Part shown: one piece after another, positions 28,901 through 36,117 of the stretch
Position numbering within the stretch: the first letter of the stretch is position 1
Layout of the letters: each line of letters starts with the position of its first letter
Assembly: GCF_900167275.1 (NCBI RefSeq)
Contig: NZ_FUWX01000007.1
Location: forward strand, 105,234 to 169,233
DNA: 64,000 nucleotides
Reading direction: 5' to 3'
Source: Cetobacterium ceti
GTDB lineage: Bacteria; Fusobacteriota; Fusobacteriia; Fusobacteriales; Fusobacteriaceae
Made by a program: the position numbers and the translations under genes
The notes under the pieces: generated by a model
Told to the model about the DNA's origin: nothing
The model's database searches: none
What the model saw: the letters and a program-made list of their open reading frames with translations, nothing else

Positions 28901-31900
28901 CACATGGGATATTTCCTACAATGTTCAAGGAAGTCCAGACCAATCCCTAGTAGATATTCCAGAAAGTGGAAATATAGATGTAAATATGGATTTAGGTCCT
29001 AATACTACAGTTAATATTTTAATTAAGGGTAAGGTTAATGATGGTATAAGGGGATATATAAAAAATAGTGCAAGGGTTGAATATAATAGTGAGATTTTAC
29101 TAGGATCAGCCACAATAAACCCAGAGCTAGGACTTATAAGTTCAAAACTTGAGGCCCAAAGAAATTACTATCTTCCAGGGGGACCAATTTTTTATAGACT
29201 TTCCATAGAAAATAGTGGAAGGGGATATGGAACTAATATCTCAGTAATAGATGATTTAAGAGATGTTTTAGGAGTGGACCCTTCAACTTTACATGTTATG
29301 AAAATGAGTCTAGGAAGCAAAAGTAATATAGTAGAAAATAATGGAATAGGTGGAAAACTAGATTATGTTTTAGATTTATATCCTAAAGAAAGTGTGGAAA
29401 TCTACTTTACTATTTTAGCCAATAGTACAGCAATGGACCCTATTATTAATAAGGCTCAGGTAACTTATAATAAAGAGGTTGAAAATTTACAATCTAAGGT
29501 TATAAGTGTAGATGGAAAATTCTCCATAAGGAAAAGTGAAAATATAGAGAAGTATATTCCAGGGGAAAATATAGTTTATACAATTACCATGAGAAACAAA
29601 GGAAAAGGTTGGTTAAAGGGTATTTCTGTAAAGGACCCTATGGGAACCATGGTAGCCGAGGGAATAGGTGGAAAAAATATAAATGTATTCTCAGAGTTTA
29701 ATCTTGTAAAAATAGGTTCTAGTAATCTAAAGGTGGATAAAAATTCAGAAGGATTTATTATAAGTGGAAATATACCTCCTAAATCTTCAACAAGTGTAGT
29801 TTTACAAGGAACTATAAATAAAAATCTTTTGGGAGATATAGAAAATATTGGAACAGGGGTATATAAGGGTGGAAACTACTCTAGTAATGTGGTAGTTGCA
29901 ACTCAGGAGGTTCCTAAAATAGATGGAACTTTCACAGTGGATAAAAAGAACTATTTACCTAATAAGGAGTTAACTTATACCTTAACTTTAGAGAATAAAA
30001 GTAAAAACAATATTGGAAATATCAATGTAAGAGATTTAATAAAAAATGTTTTAGTTTTAAATAGTGATGGAAAAATGGTAAATGCCTTTAAAGATAAAAT
30101 TAAAATAGAGGTGGAAAAGGGAAATAACTGTTCCTATGAAAGTTTAGATGAAAGTGGAAATCTAAATGGAACTGTGGATATTTTAAGTGGGGAAAAGGTT
30201 GTTATAAAAATAACAGGAACTCTTATAGATAACCCAGTAGGAGATGTGCAAAATAGTGTACAAATCACTAGTCTAGGAAATAGTATAACCTTAGAGGCTC
30301 TATCTAAACCTACAAAACCAGATATTCATATTAAGAAAATAATTGAGGAAAAGGCTTATATTCCAGGGAAACCTATACATTACTTTATAAGTGTTTTAAA
30401 TGGTCCAGATGGGGGCTATGGAGATAATATAGTTGTAAGTGATAATATTTTAAGTATGAGAAGTGAAACACTTTCAGGAATGGACAATCCATTTGATGTA
30501 AATAATGGAGAAATTAAGATTTATAGGGAAAGTGAAGGGGTTTTAAGTACATTAGAAAAAGGTCCTAAGGAAGCTAATTTAAAAGATATGGTAGATATTC
30601 CTCCTGGAGGAGCAATAACATATGAAGTTACAGAGATGGTAAAAAAAGATGTTTTAGGGGAAATAGAAAATATAGCCTATGGTGGAGATAAAAGTGCCAA
30701 GGCAAAAATATCATCTGAGCCATATAAACTTCAAGTTAATGTGACACAAAAAACTTTGGAATATATTCCAGGAAAAGATGTGGAATTCACTTTAAATATT
30801 AAAAATATAGGTTATGGAGTGGGAAGTAAAATACCTGTAAAGGAAATAATAAGTGATATATTTTCTGAAGATATTGATGGAAATAAAAAAGAGGCCTTTA
30901 CAAAGTGGACCGTAGAAAGTGAAGGGAAAGATGCAAAGGGATTTACTACACTAGAAAATAGAGATTTAGATGAAAATGTTAGTATTTTATCAGGAGGAGA
31001 GGTAACCTATAAATTTAAGGGAACTGTGGATAAGGACCTTTTAAAAGATATTGATATAGATATTTCTGTGGATAAAAATAGTAAAAATCCCATTGAGAAA
31101 AGGGTAGTATTTACACCACCTAAACCAAATATAAAAGTAACAAAAGTAGCTAATAAGAAAAATTATATAGATACAGATAAGTATATAATTTATACAATGA
31201 CCATAGAAAATAGTGGTTTAGGAAACTTAAGAAATGTAAAAGTTGTAGATGATATTTCTAAGCTAAAGGGAAAAAATGGAAATCTTTTATTTAAAACATG
31301 GACAGGAACAGTTTTAGAGGAGGGGGAAGTTGCCAATGGAAAATTAGTAATAGCACCTAATAACAATATAAATACCTTGGTTAATTTAAGAGGAGATGGA
31401 CAAAATAAAATAATCTTTAAAATTAAGGGAGTTATAAATAAGGGATTAGATGATGATATTACAAATGTATTTTATGGAGTAGACCCAATAAGTAAAAAGA
31501 AAATTGAAGCCTCTGTAACAACCCATGTAAAGAAAATTCCTGATAATACAGGAACACTTCACGTGATAAAAAGAGTTTTAAAAAATAGAGTTAGAATAGG
31601 GGAGCCTGTGGATTATGAGGTTAAAATTGAAAATCCCAATGAATCAAGATTTTTAAATATAACCTTAGAGGATATAGCTCCTAAGGGATTTCATTATATA
31701 GATAATAGTTCAACTTTAACTTATTCAATAAGTAAAAAAATTGAAAATAAAAATCCTACCCTAGTAAATGGAAATTTAGAGTATAGGGGAATATACCTAG
31801 AGCCCTTTGAAAGTGTAACTATAAAATATAGGATGAAACCATCCATAGGAGTTACCCTAGGAAAATATGAAAATATAGCCTATGTGACTTTAAAAAATAA

Positions 31901-34900
31901 TATTATTTCTAACAGAGGAAAGGCCTATGTAATAATAGAGCCAGACCCACTTTTAAATAAAGGTTCTGTAATAGGAAAGGTATTTGAAGATTTAAATAAT
32001 AATGGATATCAAGATGACCCAACCATAAAGAATGTAAAAATTTATAGAAAGAATAAGGTGGTAAATCTAGGAAATTTAAAGGGAAATTCCAAATATAGAA
32101 AGGTAGAGGGAAATGAGAAAACATATACTTTCTACAGTGACTCTTCTAATTTTGAAAATATAAAAATAACAGTTAAGGGAAATATTAATAAAAAGAATTT
32201 AACTGTGGAGAAAAATATATATAAAAATAGAAAAACTGGTAAATATCTCCATGAAATAATAGTAAGAAATAGTGGATATTATGAGGAGGGAATACCAGGG
32301 GTAAAATTAATAACTCCTAAGGGAATAGTGGTAACAACAGATAATTTTGGAAGATACCATATACCTCAAGAGTGGATTTTAGATAGAAAGGGTAAAAATC
32401 TATTAATAAAATTAGATACTTCATCTCTTCCAGAGAATATGGAAGTAGAAGGAGAAAATCCCCTTGTTAAAAGAATAACTCCAGAGGGGTTAAGTAAATT
32501 TAATTTCCCAGTTAAGGACAAAGTAGATACCTGTGATAAAAGCAGAATCTATTTAAAAAATGGAGCAATATGGGTAGTTAAAGATGAGGGAAGAGAAAAT
32601 AAAAAATTAGATTTAACACTTCCTGACACAATGGAAATAAAAAATGGAAAATTAAATGGAGGAGTTTCCATAGGAATAGAGAGTAACTATCCCTATGTGA
32701 TAACTCACTATATTCTTGAAATCTATAGGGGAAATAAAAAAATAGATTCTCTATATGGAAGATTCTTAAATGGAAATACAACAATAGATTGGGAGAATAA
32801 AAAATTAAAGTTTAAAAATAAAGAGGTATTAGGATTTAAATTAAAAGTTTATGATAAATATGGAAACTGTGATGTTACCCATATGGCTTATATGACCTTG
32901 GTGAAAAGTAGTGATGATATTTTACTGAGTAAGAATACCTTAAATAGTGGAACTTTGGAAATAAGCAATATTTTATTAAATAGGGATATGGTAACAATTA
33001 TTGGTAGAAATTTAAAAGATGTAGATACTCTTTATTTACATGGAGAAAGTTACTCTGTGGATAATACTGGAAATATAGAGATAAGCCAATATTTTCCCTT
33101 GGGAATAAGTGAAATTCCTGTGAGAGTTGCCTATAAAAATGGGGAATCTATTTTAAAAAAATTAAAAATAGATTTAGGAAAATCCTATTATGTAGGAGGA
33201 GGGATAGGAGATTTTTATTTAGGAAGAAACTATATAAGTGGAAATAGTGAAGTTTTAAATGTAAAAAATCCCTATGGACCTAATTCCTACACAGGAAATA
33301 TTTATAATGAGGGAAGAATAGCTTACTTTGGTAAGGGCCGTTATGGAGAAAATTTATCCTATAGTGGAGAGATAGATACAAAAAGTAACAGTACCAATAA
33401 ACTCTTTAAAAATATTTTAAGGGGAGATCAAAATGATATTTTTGAGAGAACAGAGGATGACACCTTTAGAGATTATCCAACCTATGGAGACAATTCCATA
33501 GTGAGAAAGGATATAGATACAAAGGGTAAAATATATTTAGATGTCAATTATAAAAAATCTAAGATTTACTGGGGGAACTACAAAAGTGCCATAAAAAGTG
33601 GAAAGTTTATAAACTATGATAGAAGTTTATATGGAGGTCTTGGAGAATATAAAACCATGGGAGTTACAAAATATGGAGAGGATAGGGTTAAAGTAAAAGG
33701 ATTTATATCCCAAATGGATACTCTATATAGCCATGAGAAATTCCTAGGAACAGGAGGAAGTTTATACTTTCTTAAAAATGGAGATATTTTAAATAGTTCC
33801 TGTGTGGTTAAAATTCAAGTGATAAATAGTGAAACTGGACTTGTGGAAAAAAGTCAAACCCTTGAAAGGGGAAAAGATTACTCCCTAGATACTTTTAGAG
33901 GAAGAATTATCTTATCAAAACCTCTATCTCCTATGGGAAGTAGTGGTGAGATAATAAGAAACAACTTAGGTGGAAAATACTATAACTATCTAATTGTGGA
34001 TTATGAATATTACCCTGTGGGAAATTTAAGTTTAGATAATTCTCTCTATGGGGGAGATGGGAAAATATGGTTAAATGACTATATTGGAATAGGAAGTACC
34101 TATATAAATGAAAGTAAAGGTATGGAATCCTATGAGTTAAAAAGTGGAAATATAACCCTTAGATATAGTGATAAATCCTATATAAAAGGGGAGATAGATA
34201 ATTCCAAAGGGAATACTTCTAAAAATACTTTTATGTCCACAGATGGGGGAATTAATTTTACAAGTTTAGGTTCAGGTATTCCAAATAAAAGTGGAAATGC
34301 CTATAGTTTCCAAGGAATTTTAAACCTATATGATATAAATAAAAACAGATTTGATCCCAATGGAAACTATATAAAAACTTGGTATGATAAAAAGGACAAA
34401 AATTACTCCTTTGATGTGAATTTAGGTCAGGAGTATTTAAGTTCCTATGGATTTAAAAGTAGAGTTGAGATAAATGATAAGGTAGCTCTTTTAGGAGGAT
34501 ATAGTAATCTTTTAAAAAAATCCTATGAGGGAGAAAAACTTTCAGCTCTTGAAAGTAAAGAGATAGGGGGAGAATATCTTTTTACCCAAAGAATTTTAGG
34601 ATCCCTAGAGGTAAATAGGGTAAATGAGTTTTCATCTAGTTCTAAGGGAAGGGCAACCCTTCTAGGAAGTAAGTTAAAATATAAATTTAATGATAGTGAT
34701 AGTGCCTATATAGGAGTTCAAGGAACCTTAAATAGAAGTAAAAACTATGAAGTTAATAATATGATAACAGTAGGTGGAAATAAAGAAATAAACGAAAATC
34801 TTTCCCTAAGAGGAGATGGAGGAGTTGGAAATAGAGGAGAGTTTTTATCTCTAGGTGGAAACTACAATCTAACAGAGGATTACTCCATTTATGGGGAGTA

Positions 34901-35798
34901 TAATATTTTAACCAATGAAAATAGCAAAAAGGCAACCTTAGGACAGAGATTTAAATACAATGATAAAATAAGTTTATATCAAGAAAATAGTATTTTAAAT
35001 GAAAACTCCCAAAGAGGTTTAAGCCAAACCTATGGTTTAGATTATGATGTAACAGATAAGTATTCCCTAGGCTTTTCCCTAGAAAATGGTAGGGTAAGTT
35101 TACCAGATAATGGTGGAAAGGAAAATATAAAAGGGTTTGGAATTACATCTAGGTTAAAGGATTATCATAAGGAGTTAAACAATAGATTTGAATTTAGAAA
35201 ATCCAGTGGAAAAAATGATATAAGTCAGTATTTAACTACAAACTCATATAATTATATTATAAATAATGAGTATACCACAGCTGGAAAATTTAATTATTCC
35301 CATACAGAGGGAAAAAAGAAAATTGAGTTTTTACAAAGTACAATAGGACTTGCCTACAGACCTATTTACAATGATAAACTTAACTATTTAACAAGATATA
35401 CCTATTTAGTTGATAAAAATCCTCTTAAAAATACCCATATGAGTGCCCATGTTATAGAGGGTGAAACTATATATGATTTAAGTAAAACCTTAGATTTAGG
35501 TGTAAAGGGTGCCCTTAGAAGGGAAAAACATATGGATTATAAAAATGAGATATATTTAATAGGATTAGAAAGTAATTATAAGTTTTATAAAACTTGGGAG
35601 GTCTATGGTCAGTATCACTGGCTAGTAGATAACTATTCAAAGGATTTAAGAGAGGGAGCCATAGTTGGAATTTATAAAAATGTAAATAACAATTTAAAAT
35701 TAGGTGGAGGATATAATTTCTCAGGATTTAATGATAGTCTATCAGTTGCAGATTACAATTCCCAAGGATGGTTTATAAATTTAATAGGTAAAATTTAA
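19911..35798 (+). CDS. Giant (5295-residue) DUF11-repeat outer-membrane protein
   Basis: It starts at TTG, 6 bases after AAGGAG; a signal peptide follows (MRKFSVLLILITLFTFALG). From about residue 25 to 4015 there are about 29 degenerate units of roughly 130-140 residues. Each has the pattern YxPGxxITYxIxxxNxGxG, an LxDxL segment, FxxW, and IxPGxxVxYKxxGxV ending with IxN. The last unit (about 3880-4015) is a clear DUF11 domain with LEDIAPKGFHYIDNSS. Then comes an SdrD_B/Cna-B-like start, GKVFEDLNNNGYQDD (about 4022-4036), a mixed region with GVKLITPKGIVVTTDNFGRY, and from about 4426 a region of repeated short amphipathic strands typical of an outer-membrane barrel, ending FINLIGKI. A surface fibre or adhesin anchored by its C-terminal barrel is the best reading. 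The reading frame is intact over 15.9 kb. Confidence 0.8.
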   Translation: MRKFSVLLILITLFTFALGDTNGVVMEINKILPSGNFYDNGDEVSYTVVIENLGENPVKGDLNVPFGSLGYFTKTSIDGDSEVNNLNIRDVQLLSGESKRYNLKGIIGPEVNSSIVLNGTFTYGGTLVKSSSNPIERIKYSLSGTMEASKSYYELGGEVTYVITLKNTGDSIVKNISLEDNLNFSDVFQSSKITSMVNGGITNGGVYGPSGSLNVTGAILDIGGSIKYIITGKVKDTYRGPIESNFTYSVRGEKTQVEGPTLNLVKYSYGGTLIGNEKTYVPGGNINFALNIENKSTTIPISNMVVNMGFSSIKVKGPRGNFIDGINMGDLKDKYLIEYIGPGESKSINFTCNINKNAVGPIEINPILTDRNGDSLNVTPMVFDSKPGLFSLKRFISTKQKKYYPGDSWDYVIEIGNSSEGIAYGGTLEDKIGDIVTKLSNSGDGNSSLDTEGSPFKSWNITMESTGEAYSDLLSKGSTLSDSNLEDKNIIIYPGGTLTYKISCKTNNRAIGPIINGGELSGMGEHEVLSMDPILPEPLETKGEIKKYTTKTEYEPGDIITYTIEAKNPSNTEYLNNLKISDYISEIKALDYNNNLVNAFESWSITVDKTGGLGTAPGTFNYGVFNPGNENLSLNGDIGPGGYITYILKCKVNKNVVGPIIDNIKSDTVQEIGTAIKMAPPKLRVSKNVDSTEYTPGSYLIYDIRVENHGNGIGVNIPIEDELDNIKTTLIDKSLGKAYKSWTIDSSVYSIDGKDLSGVSDSGMSGTLTDVPLNVKGRIYPGEGILYKIKAYINDMAQGEIINRARANSELISDRGAITRAPNVTMDVMSNVGSYPVSDNKITYTIVFKNNKTSGFALGVPVKDEISKISGELLRGGSGTVFKNWTTEVTTSGIGSSIDKTPGPNEDIDTKVNIAPGGEVVIKITGTIDNRGEDHILYGAFTNKVLGNGSSKSVTIVPKAPLIKIIKKVEENYYDLMVTEQKYVHYEILVENSGSGYLNNGILQDSLKSVVDKGGNIALKTFTISVGELKGEGTYVYSFNKNENLNVPIDIAPRGYVLMKVVGTLNDNVHGEIVNKGTISDDKYGIHLSATATIDELQTENTDNNTIYVHKYTDTLDMTPGEDFTYHIEVYNNSSKPLKNIAIDDNLDRILGRGANDGNGTISDVPNVRVFDSWKIETGGLPGDLKPWEKLNFTIKAHVNPKILPERVKNIVTVHSKTPVNGKYEVYGRATVTNGVLGGYGNISKVIKVNGVTMGALGRYVPGDEITYTIKIANSGRGYLNNYRINENISGIMVDLLGGENRGNLFNNNWTLTFEKNLSKITKGNTVPIPEGDIRNNGNLNGVVDIAPGDYLVYEVKGKIRKDIGGDINIGGSKLEPYRYNLKISKKADGLNYEPGHEITYTLTAENNSSGNGSKINLLDDLGAVKVLGLSGEKIPAFTSINSVTVEKVGEGTIGDIPSDYRESKKLNTNISLPIGGKVVYKVNATVNEKAVGTITNILNVGEDKVSSGVSSARDRMKISNKILNYMDGNKNILSEKKYTPGGYITYEITLKNTGAGSVDDYKLEDSLSSISSDYGNGTRGRVFDSWTIEADYNKNGISSPGSFSNNKDINTLVDIGPGETITYKIVGKLNQNLVGNFVNSIYFNGVRRDSENSQMGDSKVLLTQSILDDKSNYAPGDEITYLITLENTGLGTSYNREFLDDLSNMTSEVSGDGNFRENPFENWEVTPKFFTPSMVGNNLSGLGDYEIKPGNSLNTKSLIIAPMGGKIEFTIKCKIKPITMGKIINKVAYDNLSRSTTVKPYEGRADLTNIVETLGGKPYTSSMNYVPGEKITYLLKVKNTGRGYLRNVPIRDDFNGVLGKLGGVENRVPVLRNILLTKEIVPGDVPGKTYLQVNSSKNYYLDEIGDIAPGATVVYKMSGNISNRALGTIGENSFSVGNLNKLSQRINSAPSVIVASKNLVDTSLNTYKPGDIIKYRLFIENKGKGYSDNLKISDLLGSIKGEIIGETMGNIFTGCTISRNINNKNTNSPTYIDGTTTAQGIVERGDIAPGDSVEYLIDAKVGGNVVGKVYNMATVGDEKLITKELTLEPVGKGDLIISKNVDEMVNGSYLYNPGGSIKYKIIVENNSLTTLNDLKLEDYLSNIETELSGDLKGKALEGNWTIVPKLTRGNIENAYLRNIKPSGNLNGTVDLPKESTLEIDINAIGGRRALGTIDNSMNWSYTPLGTQVVRAKTLNPSKGKMAISLSGSSEKYSPGKNFTYTIKVKNIGPGFINNGEIRDNLKNILIKTVDKGEHKGLGQMTLSEVSSLSQNTVITEKSLVDNMLYVKGDIAPGDIVTIKVSGVVNEEGIGPLTNVVTGTYNGENVSSNTLTVQANPGIISGTKAVVGSGGPNYEDNGPLVYTLTLKNTGLGWAYDIPVKDEISKILAKSVSGNDESALGVKSIDIKNIKYISGDYSGPKDLNCTIGLAPGATGEIIINTVVNNHIVGKIENTGVVNGENTNTVISTPKITSFNLSLNSDSKNYTYSSVDKDGGYIIYTISLENKGKSSGVLALKDLLGEIKVKSNKNQMINAFKNWELLSVTKPQRSDFTISSKVNEITTKDLEVWGIFEATKEKLVLKVKCYLNETIGEVPMENIENTVALHYKEKVNTTSVTVEKSPSILGVKKKILTLNGSSFTGNETYKPGDTIEYLITVENSGLGFGDNVTIKDNLNKLTGELFGNKIGNLILNGTMEENNSSPLTYSMVKGDSNGIEGTINLGPKSTSTFKVKGVINPLALGTIPKNQVTLGNLSGYSEELKGALGSLKYSGEILSGKTYYPGSKITYLLSVENDGKGYLDDIPVGDILSSIKTTGIGEKDVNPFSKTVIALRVDGQTQYFLNNTYPLEGSDLNDKLDLSPGGKVEFLITGTVKPGIYGDIENILQVNNNKISLISKPVLGNITLEKNVINPTYVPEGDVAYTIKIENNSQGIAHNVNLQDLIGNIKSLNGQRNLVQALNTWDISYNVQGSPDQSLVDIPESGNIDVNMDLGPNTTVNILIKGKVNDGIRGYIKNSARVEYNSEILLGSATINPELGLISSKLEAQRNYYLPGGPIFYRLSIENSGRGYGTNISVIDDLRDVLGVDPSTLHVMKMSLGSKSNIVENNGIGGKLDYVLDLYPKESVEIYFTILANSTAMDPIINKAQVTYNKEVENLQSKVISVDGKFSIRKSENIEKYIPGENIVYTITMRNKGKGWLKGISVKDPMGTMVAEGIGGKNINVFSEFNLVKIGSSNLKVDKNSEGFIISGNIPPKSSTSVVLQGTINKNLLGDIENIGTGVYKGGNYSSNVVVATQEVPKIDGTFTVDKKNYLPNKELTYTLTLENKSKNNIGNINVRDLIKNVLVLNSDGKMVNAFKDKIKIEVEKGNNCSYESLDESGNLNGTVDILSGEKVVIKITGTLIDNPVGDVQNSVQITSLGNSITLEALSKPTKPDIHIKKIIEEKAYIPGKPIHYFISVLNGPDGGYGDNIVVSDNILSMRSETLSGMDNPFDVNNGEIKIYRESEGVLSTLEKGPKEANLKDMVDIPPGGAITYEVTEMVKKDVLGEIENIAYGGDKSAKAKISSEPYKLQVNVTQKTLEYIPGKDVEFTLNIKNIGYGVGSKIPVKEIISDIFSEDIDGNKKEAFTKWTVESEGKDAKGFTTLENRDLDENVSILSGGEVTYKFKGTVDKDLLKDIDIDISVDKNSKNPIEKRVVFTPPKPNIKVTKVANKKNYIDTDKYIIYTMTIENSGLGNLRNVKVVDDISKLKGKNGNLLFKTWTGTVLEEGEVANGKLVIAPNNNINTLVNLRGDGQNKIIFKIKGVINKGLDDDITNVFYGVDPISKKKIEASVTTHVKKIPDNTGTLHVIKRVLKNRVRIGEPVDYEVKIENPNESRFLNITLEDIAPKGFHYIDNSSTLTYSISKKIENKNPTLVNGNLEYRGIYLEPFESVTIKYRMKPSIGVTLGKYENIAYVTLKNNIISNRGKAYVIIEPDPLLNKGSVIGKVFEDLNNNGYQDDPTIKNVKIYRKNKVVNLGNLKGNSKYRKVEGNEKTYTFYSDSSNFENIKITVKGNINKKNLTVEKNIYKNRKTGKYLHEIIVRNSGYYEEGIPGVKLITPKGIVVTTDNFGRYHIPQEWILDRKGKNLLIKLDTSSLPENMEVEGENPLVKRITPEGLSKFNFPVKDKVDTCDKSRIYLKNGAIWVVKDEGRENKKLDLTLPDTMEIKNGKLNGGVSIGIESNYPYVITHYILEIYRGNKKIDSLYGRFLNGNTTIDWENKKLKFKNKEVLGFKLKVYDKYGNCDVTHMAYMTLVKSSDDILLSKNTLNSGTLEISNILLNRDMVTIIGRNLKDVDTLYLHGESYSVDNTGNIEISQYFPLGISEIPVRVAYKNGESILKKLKIDLGKSYYVGGGIGDFYLGRNYISGNSEVLNVKNPYGPNSYTGNIYNEGRIAYFGKGRYGENLSYSGEIDTKSNSTNKLFKNILRGDQNDIFERTEDDTFRDYPTYGDNSIVRKDIDTKGKIYLDVNYKKSKIYWGNYKSAIKSGKFINYDRSLYGGLGEYKTMGVTKYGEDRVKVKGFISQMDTLYSHEKFLGTGGSLYFLKNGDILNSSCVVKIQVINSETGLVEKSQTLERGKDYSLDTFRGRIILSKPLSPMGSSGEIIRNNLGGKYYNYLIVDYEYYPVGNLSLDNSLYGGDGKIWLNDYIGIGSTYINESKGMESYELKSGNITLRYSDKSYIKGEIDNSKGNTSKNTFMSTDGGINFTSLGSGIPNKSGNAYSFQGILNLYDINKNRFDPNGNYIKTWYDKKDKNYSFDVNLGQEYLSSYGFKSRVEINDKVALLGGYSNLLKKSYEGEKLSALESKEIGGEYLFTQRILGSLEVNRVNEFSSSSKGRATLLGSKLKYKFNDSDSAYIGVQGTLNRSKNYEVNNMITVGGNKEINENLSLRGDGGVGNRGEFLSLGGNYNLTEDYSIYGEYNILTNENSKKATLGQRFKYNDKISLYQENSILNENSQRGLSQTYGLDYDVTDKYSLGFSLENGRVSLPDNGGKENIKGFGITSRLKDYHKELNNRFEFRKSSGKNDISQYLTTNSYNYIINNEYTTAGKFNYSHTEGKKKIEFLQSTIGLAYRPIYNDKLNYLTRYTYLVDKNPLKNTHMSAHVIEGETIYDLSKTLDLGVKGALRREKHMDYKNEIYLIGLESNYKFYKTWEVYGQYHWLVDNYSKDLREGAIVGIYKNVNNNLKLGGGYNFSGFNDSLSVADYNSQGWFINLIGKI

Positions 35799-35810
35799 CA
35801 ATGAGAAGGG

Positions 35811-35839
35811 TTGACACTTAATTAATAGAGAGGTATAAT
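35811..35839 (+). promoter_or_regulatory. Perfect consensus sigma-70 promoter for a small RNA
   Basis: TTGACA (35811-35816), a 17-base spacer and TATAAT (35834-35839): 12 of 12 consensus bases. No sizeable ORF follows before the terminator at 35885-35930, so its product should be a short RNA starting near 35846. Confidence 0.8.
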
Positions 35840-35845
35840 TATGTT

Positions 35846-35930
35846 AACAATTATAAAATAAACAGAATAGTCAATATTCTCAAAAAGAAGAAGTAAAGTC
35901 TCGTCAACTTTACTTCTTCTTTTATTTTTT
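35846..35930 (+). ncRNA. Predicted ~85-nt small RNA, candidate antitoxin RNA
   Basis: The 5' end is inferred as 7 bases after the -10. It contains a hairpin AGAATA-GTCAA-TATTCT (35864-35880) and a terminator stem of 15 perfect pairs (35885-35899 with 35907-35921) with loop CTCGTCA, then T-rich sequence. Loop bases plus one, TCGTCAA (35901-35907), are complementary to TTGACGA (36004-36010), the start codon region of the peptide ORF just downstream. TAAA (35894-35897) can also pair with TTTA (36013-36016). Blocking translation of the peptide in trans is inferred. It could instead merely terminate the giant gene's mRNA. Confidence 0.55.
35885..35930 (+). terminator. Intrinsic terminator with 15-bp stem
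   Basis: Perfect 15-bp stem, loop CTCGTCA (35900-35906), and a TTTATTTTTT tail. It ends the small RNA and probably also the giant gene's transcript, whose stop is 87 bases upstream. Confidence 0.85.
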
Positions 35931-35936
35931 GTATTA

Positions 35937-35945
35937 TGTTAAAAT
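35937..35945 (+). promoter_or_regulatory. Extended -10 promoter of the peptide mRNA
   Basis: TGTTAAAAT matches the extended -10 form TGnTAnnAT; the -35 region (TTCTTT) is weak. The predicted start near 35952 coincides with the first base of the GGTGCTAAATTT arm that pairs with the 3' part of the same transcript. Confidence 0.5.
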
Positions 35946-35952
35946 ACTAAAG

Positions 35953-36088
35953 GTGCTAAATTTCACATATTAAAACTATCCCCAATGAAAGGGGGTGAGA
36001 TTATTGACGAAGTTTATTATTATAATTGTTATTGTTTTCTTTATGCTAACTAAAATAGCATACTAAAACAATTTTTTAAATTTAGCAC
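35953..36088 (+). repeat. 11-base inverted repeat bracketing the peptide ORF
   Basis: GTGCTAAATTT (35953-35963) is the exact reverse complement of AAATTTAGCAC (36078-36088), with one extra G-U pair possible. It would bring the 5' and 3' parts of the mRNA together, as in known type I toxin mRNAs such as hok and aapA. Confidence 0.75.
36004..36066 (+). CDS. Candidate type I toxin peptide (20 residues)
   Basis: TTG start, 20 codons, product MTKFIIIIVIVFFMLTKIAY. A GGGGGTGA Shine-Dalgarno ends 5 bases upstream. It can be hidden in a hairpin with ATCCCC (CCCC 35979-35982 with GGGG 35991-35994, loop about 8). The peptide is one hydrophobic helix with a basic N terminus and a C-terminal AY, similar in size, composition and ending to the Ibs toxins of enterobacteria. 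Membrane insertion and toxicity are inferred from that class. A GTG at 35995 is an alternative start but falls in the Shine-Dalgarno. No homologue search was possible. The complete arrangement (own promoter, sequestered ribosome site, long-range pairing, terminator, neighbouring small RNA) raises this above a chance ORF. Confidence 0.6.
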   Translation: MTKFIIIIVIVFFMLTKIAY

Positions 36089-36117
36089 TAGAGTGAAGAT
36101 GACTACTTCGCTTAGAA

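Noticed and set aside
19911..31960. Repeated motifs considered as a CRISPR array or recent tandem repeat
   Set aside because: The similarity is at protein level with 130-140 residue periodicity and diverged DNA; there are no short identical direct repeats with spacers.
21952..34935. Several 60-115 codon open frames antisense to the giant gene
   Set aside because: They arise from codon bias of the sense gene; they lack ribosome sites and recognisable motifs.
35980..36080. Possible antisense promoter over the peptide ORF (TTGTTT-17-TAGCAT on the minus strand), as in Ibs/Sib systems
   Set aside because: Both boxes are poor and no good terminator follows on the minus strand; the upstream same-strand RNA is the better antitoxin candidate.
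35953..36088. Inverted repeat considered as ends of a miniature transposable element
   Set aside because: The arms are only 11 bases, no target-site duplication was seen, and the arms coincide with the predicted 5' and 3' regions of one transcript, which fits RNA folding better.
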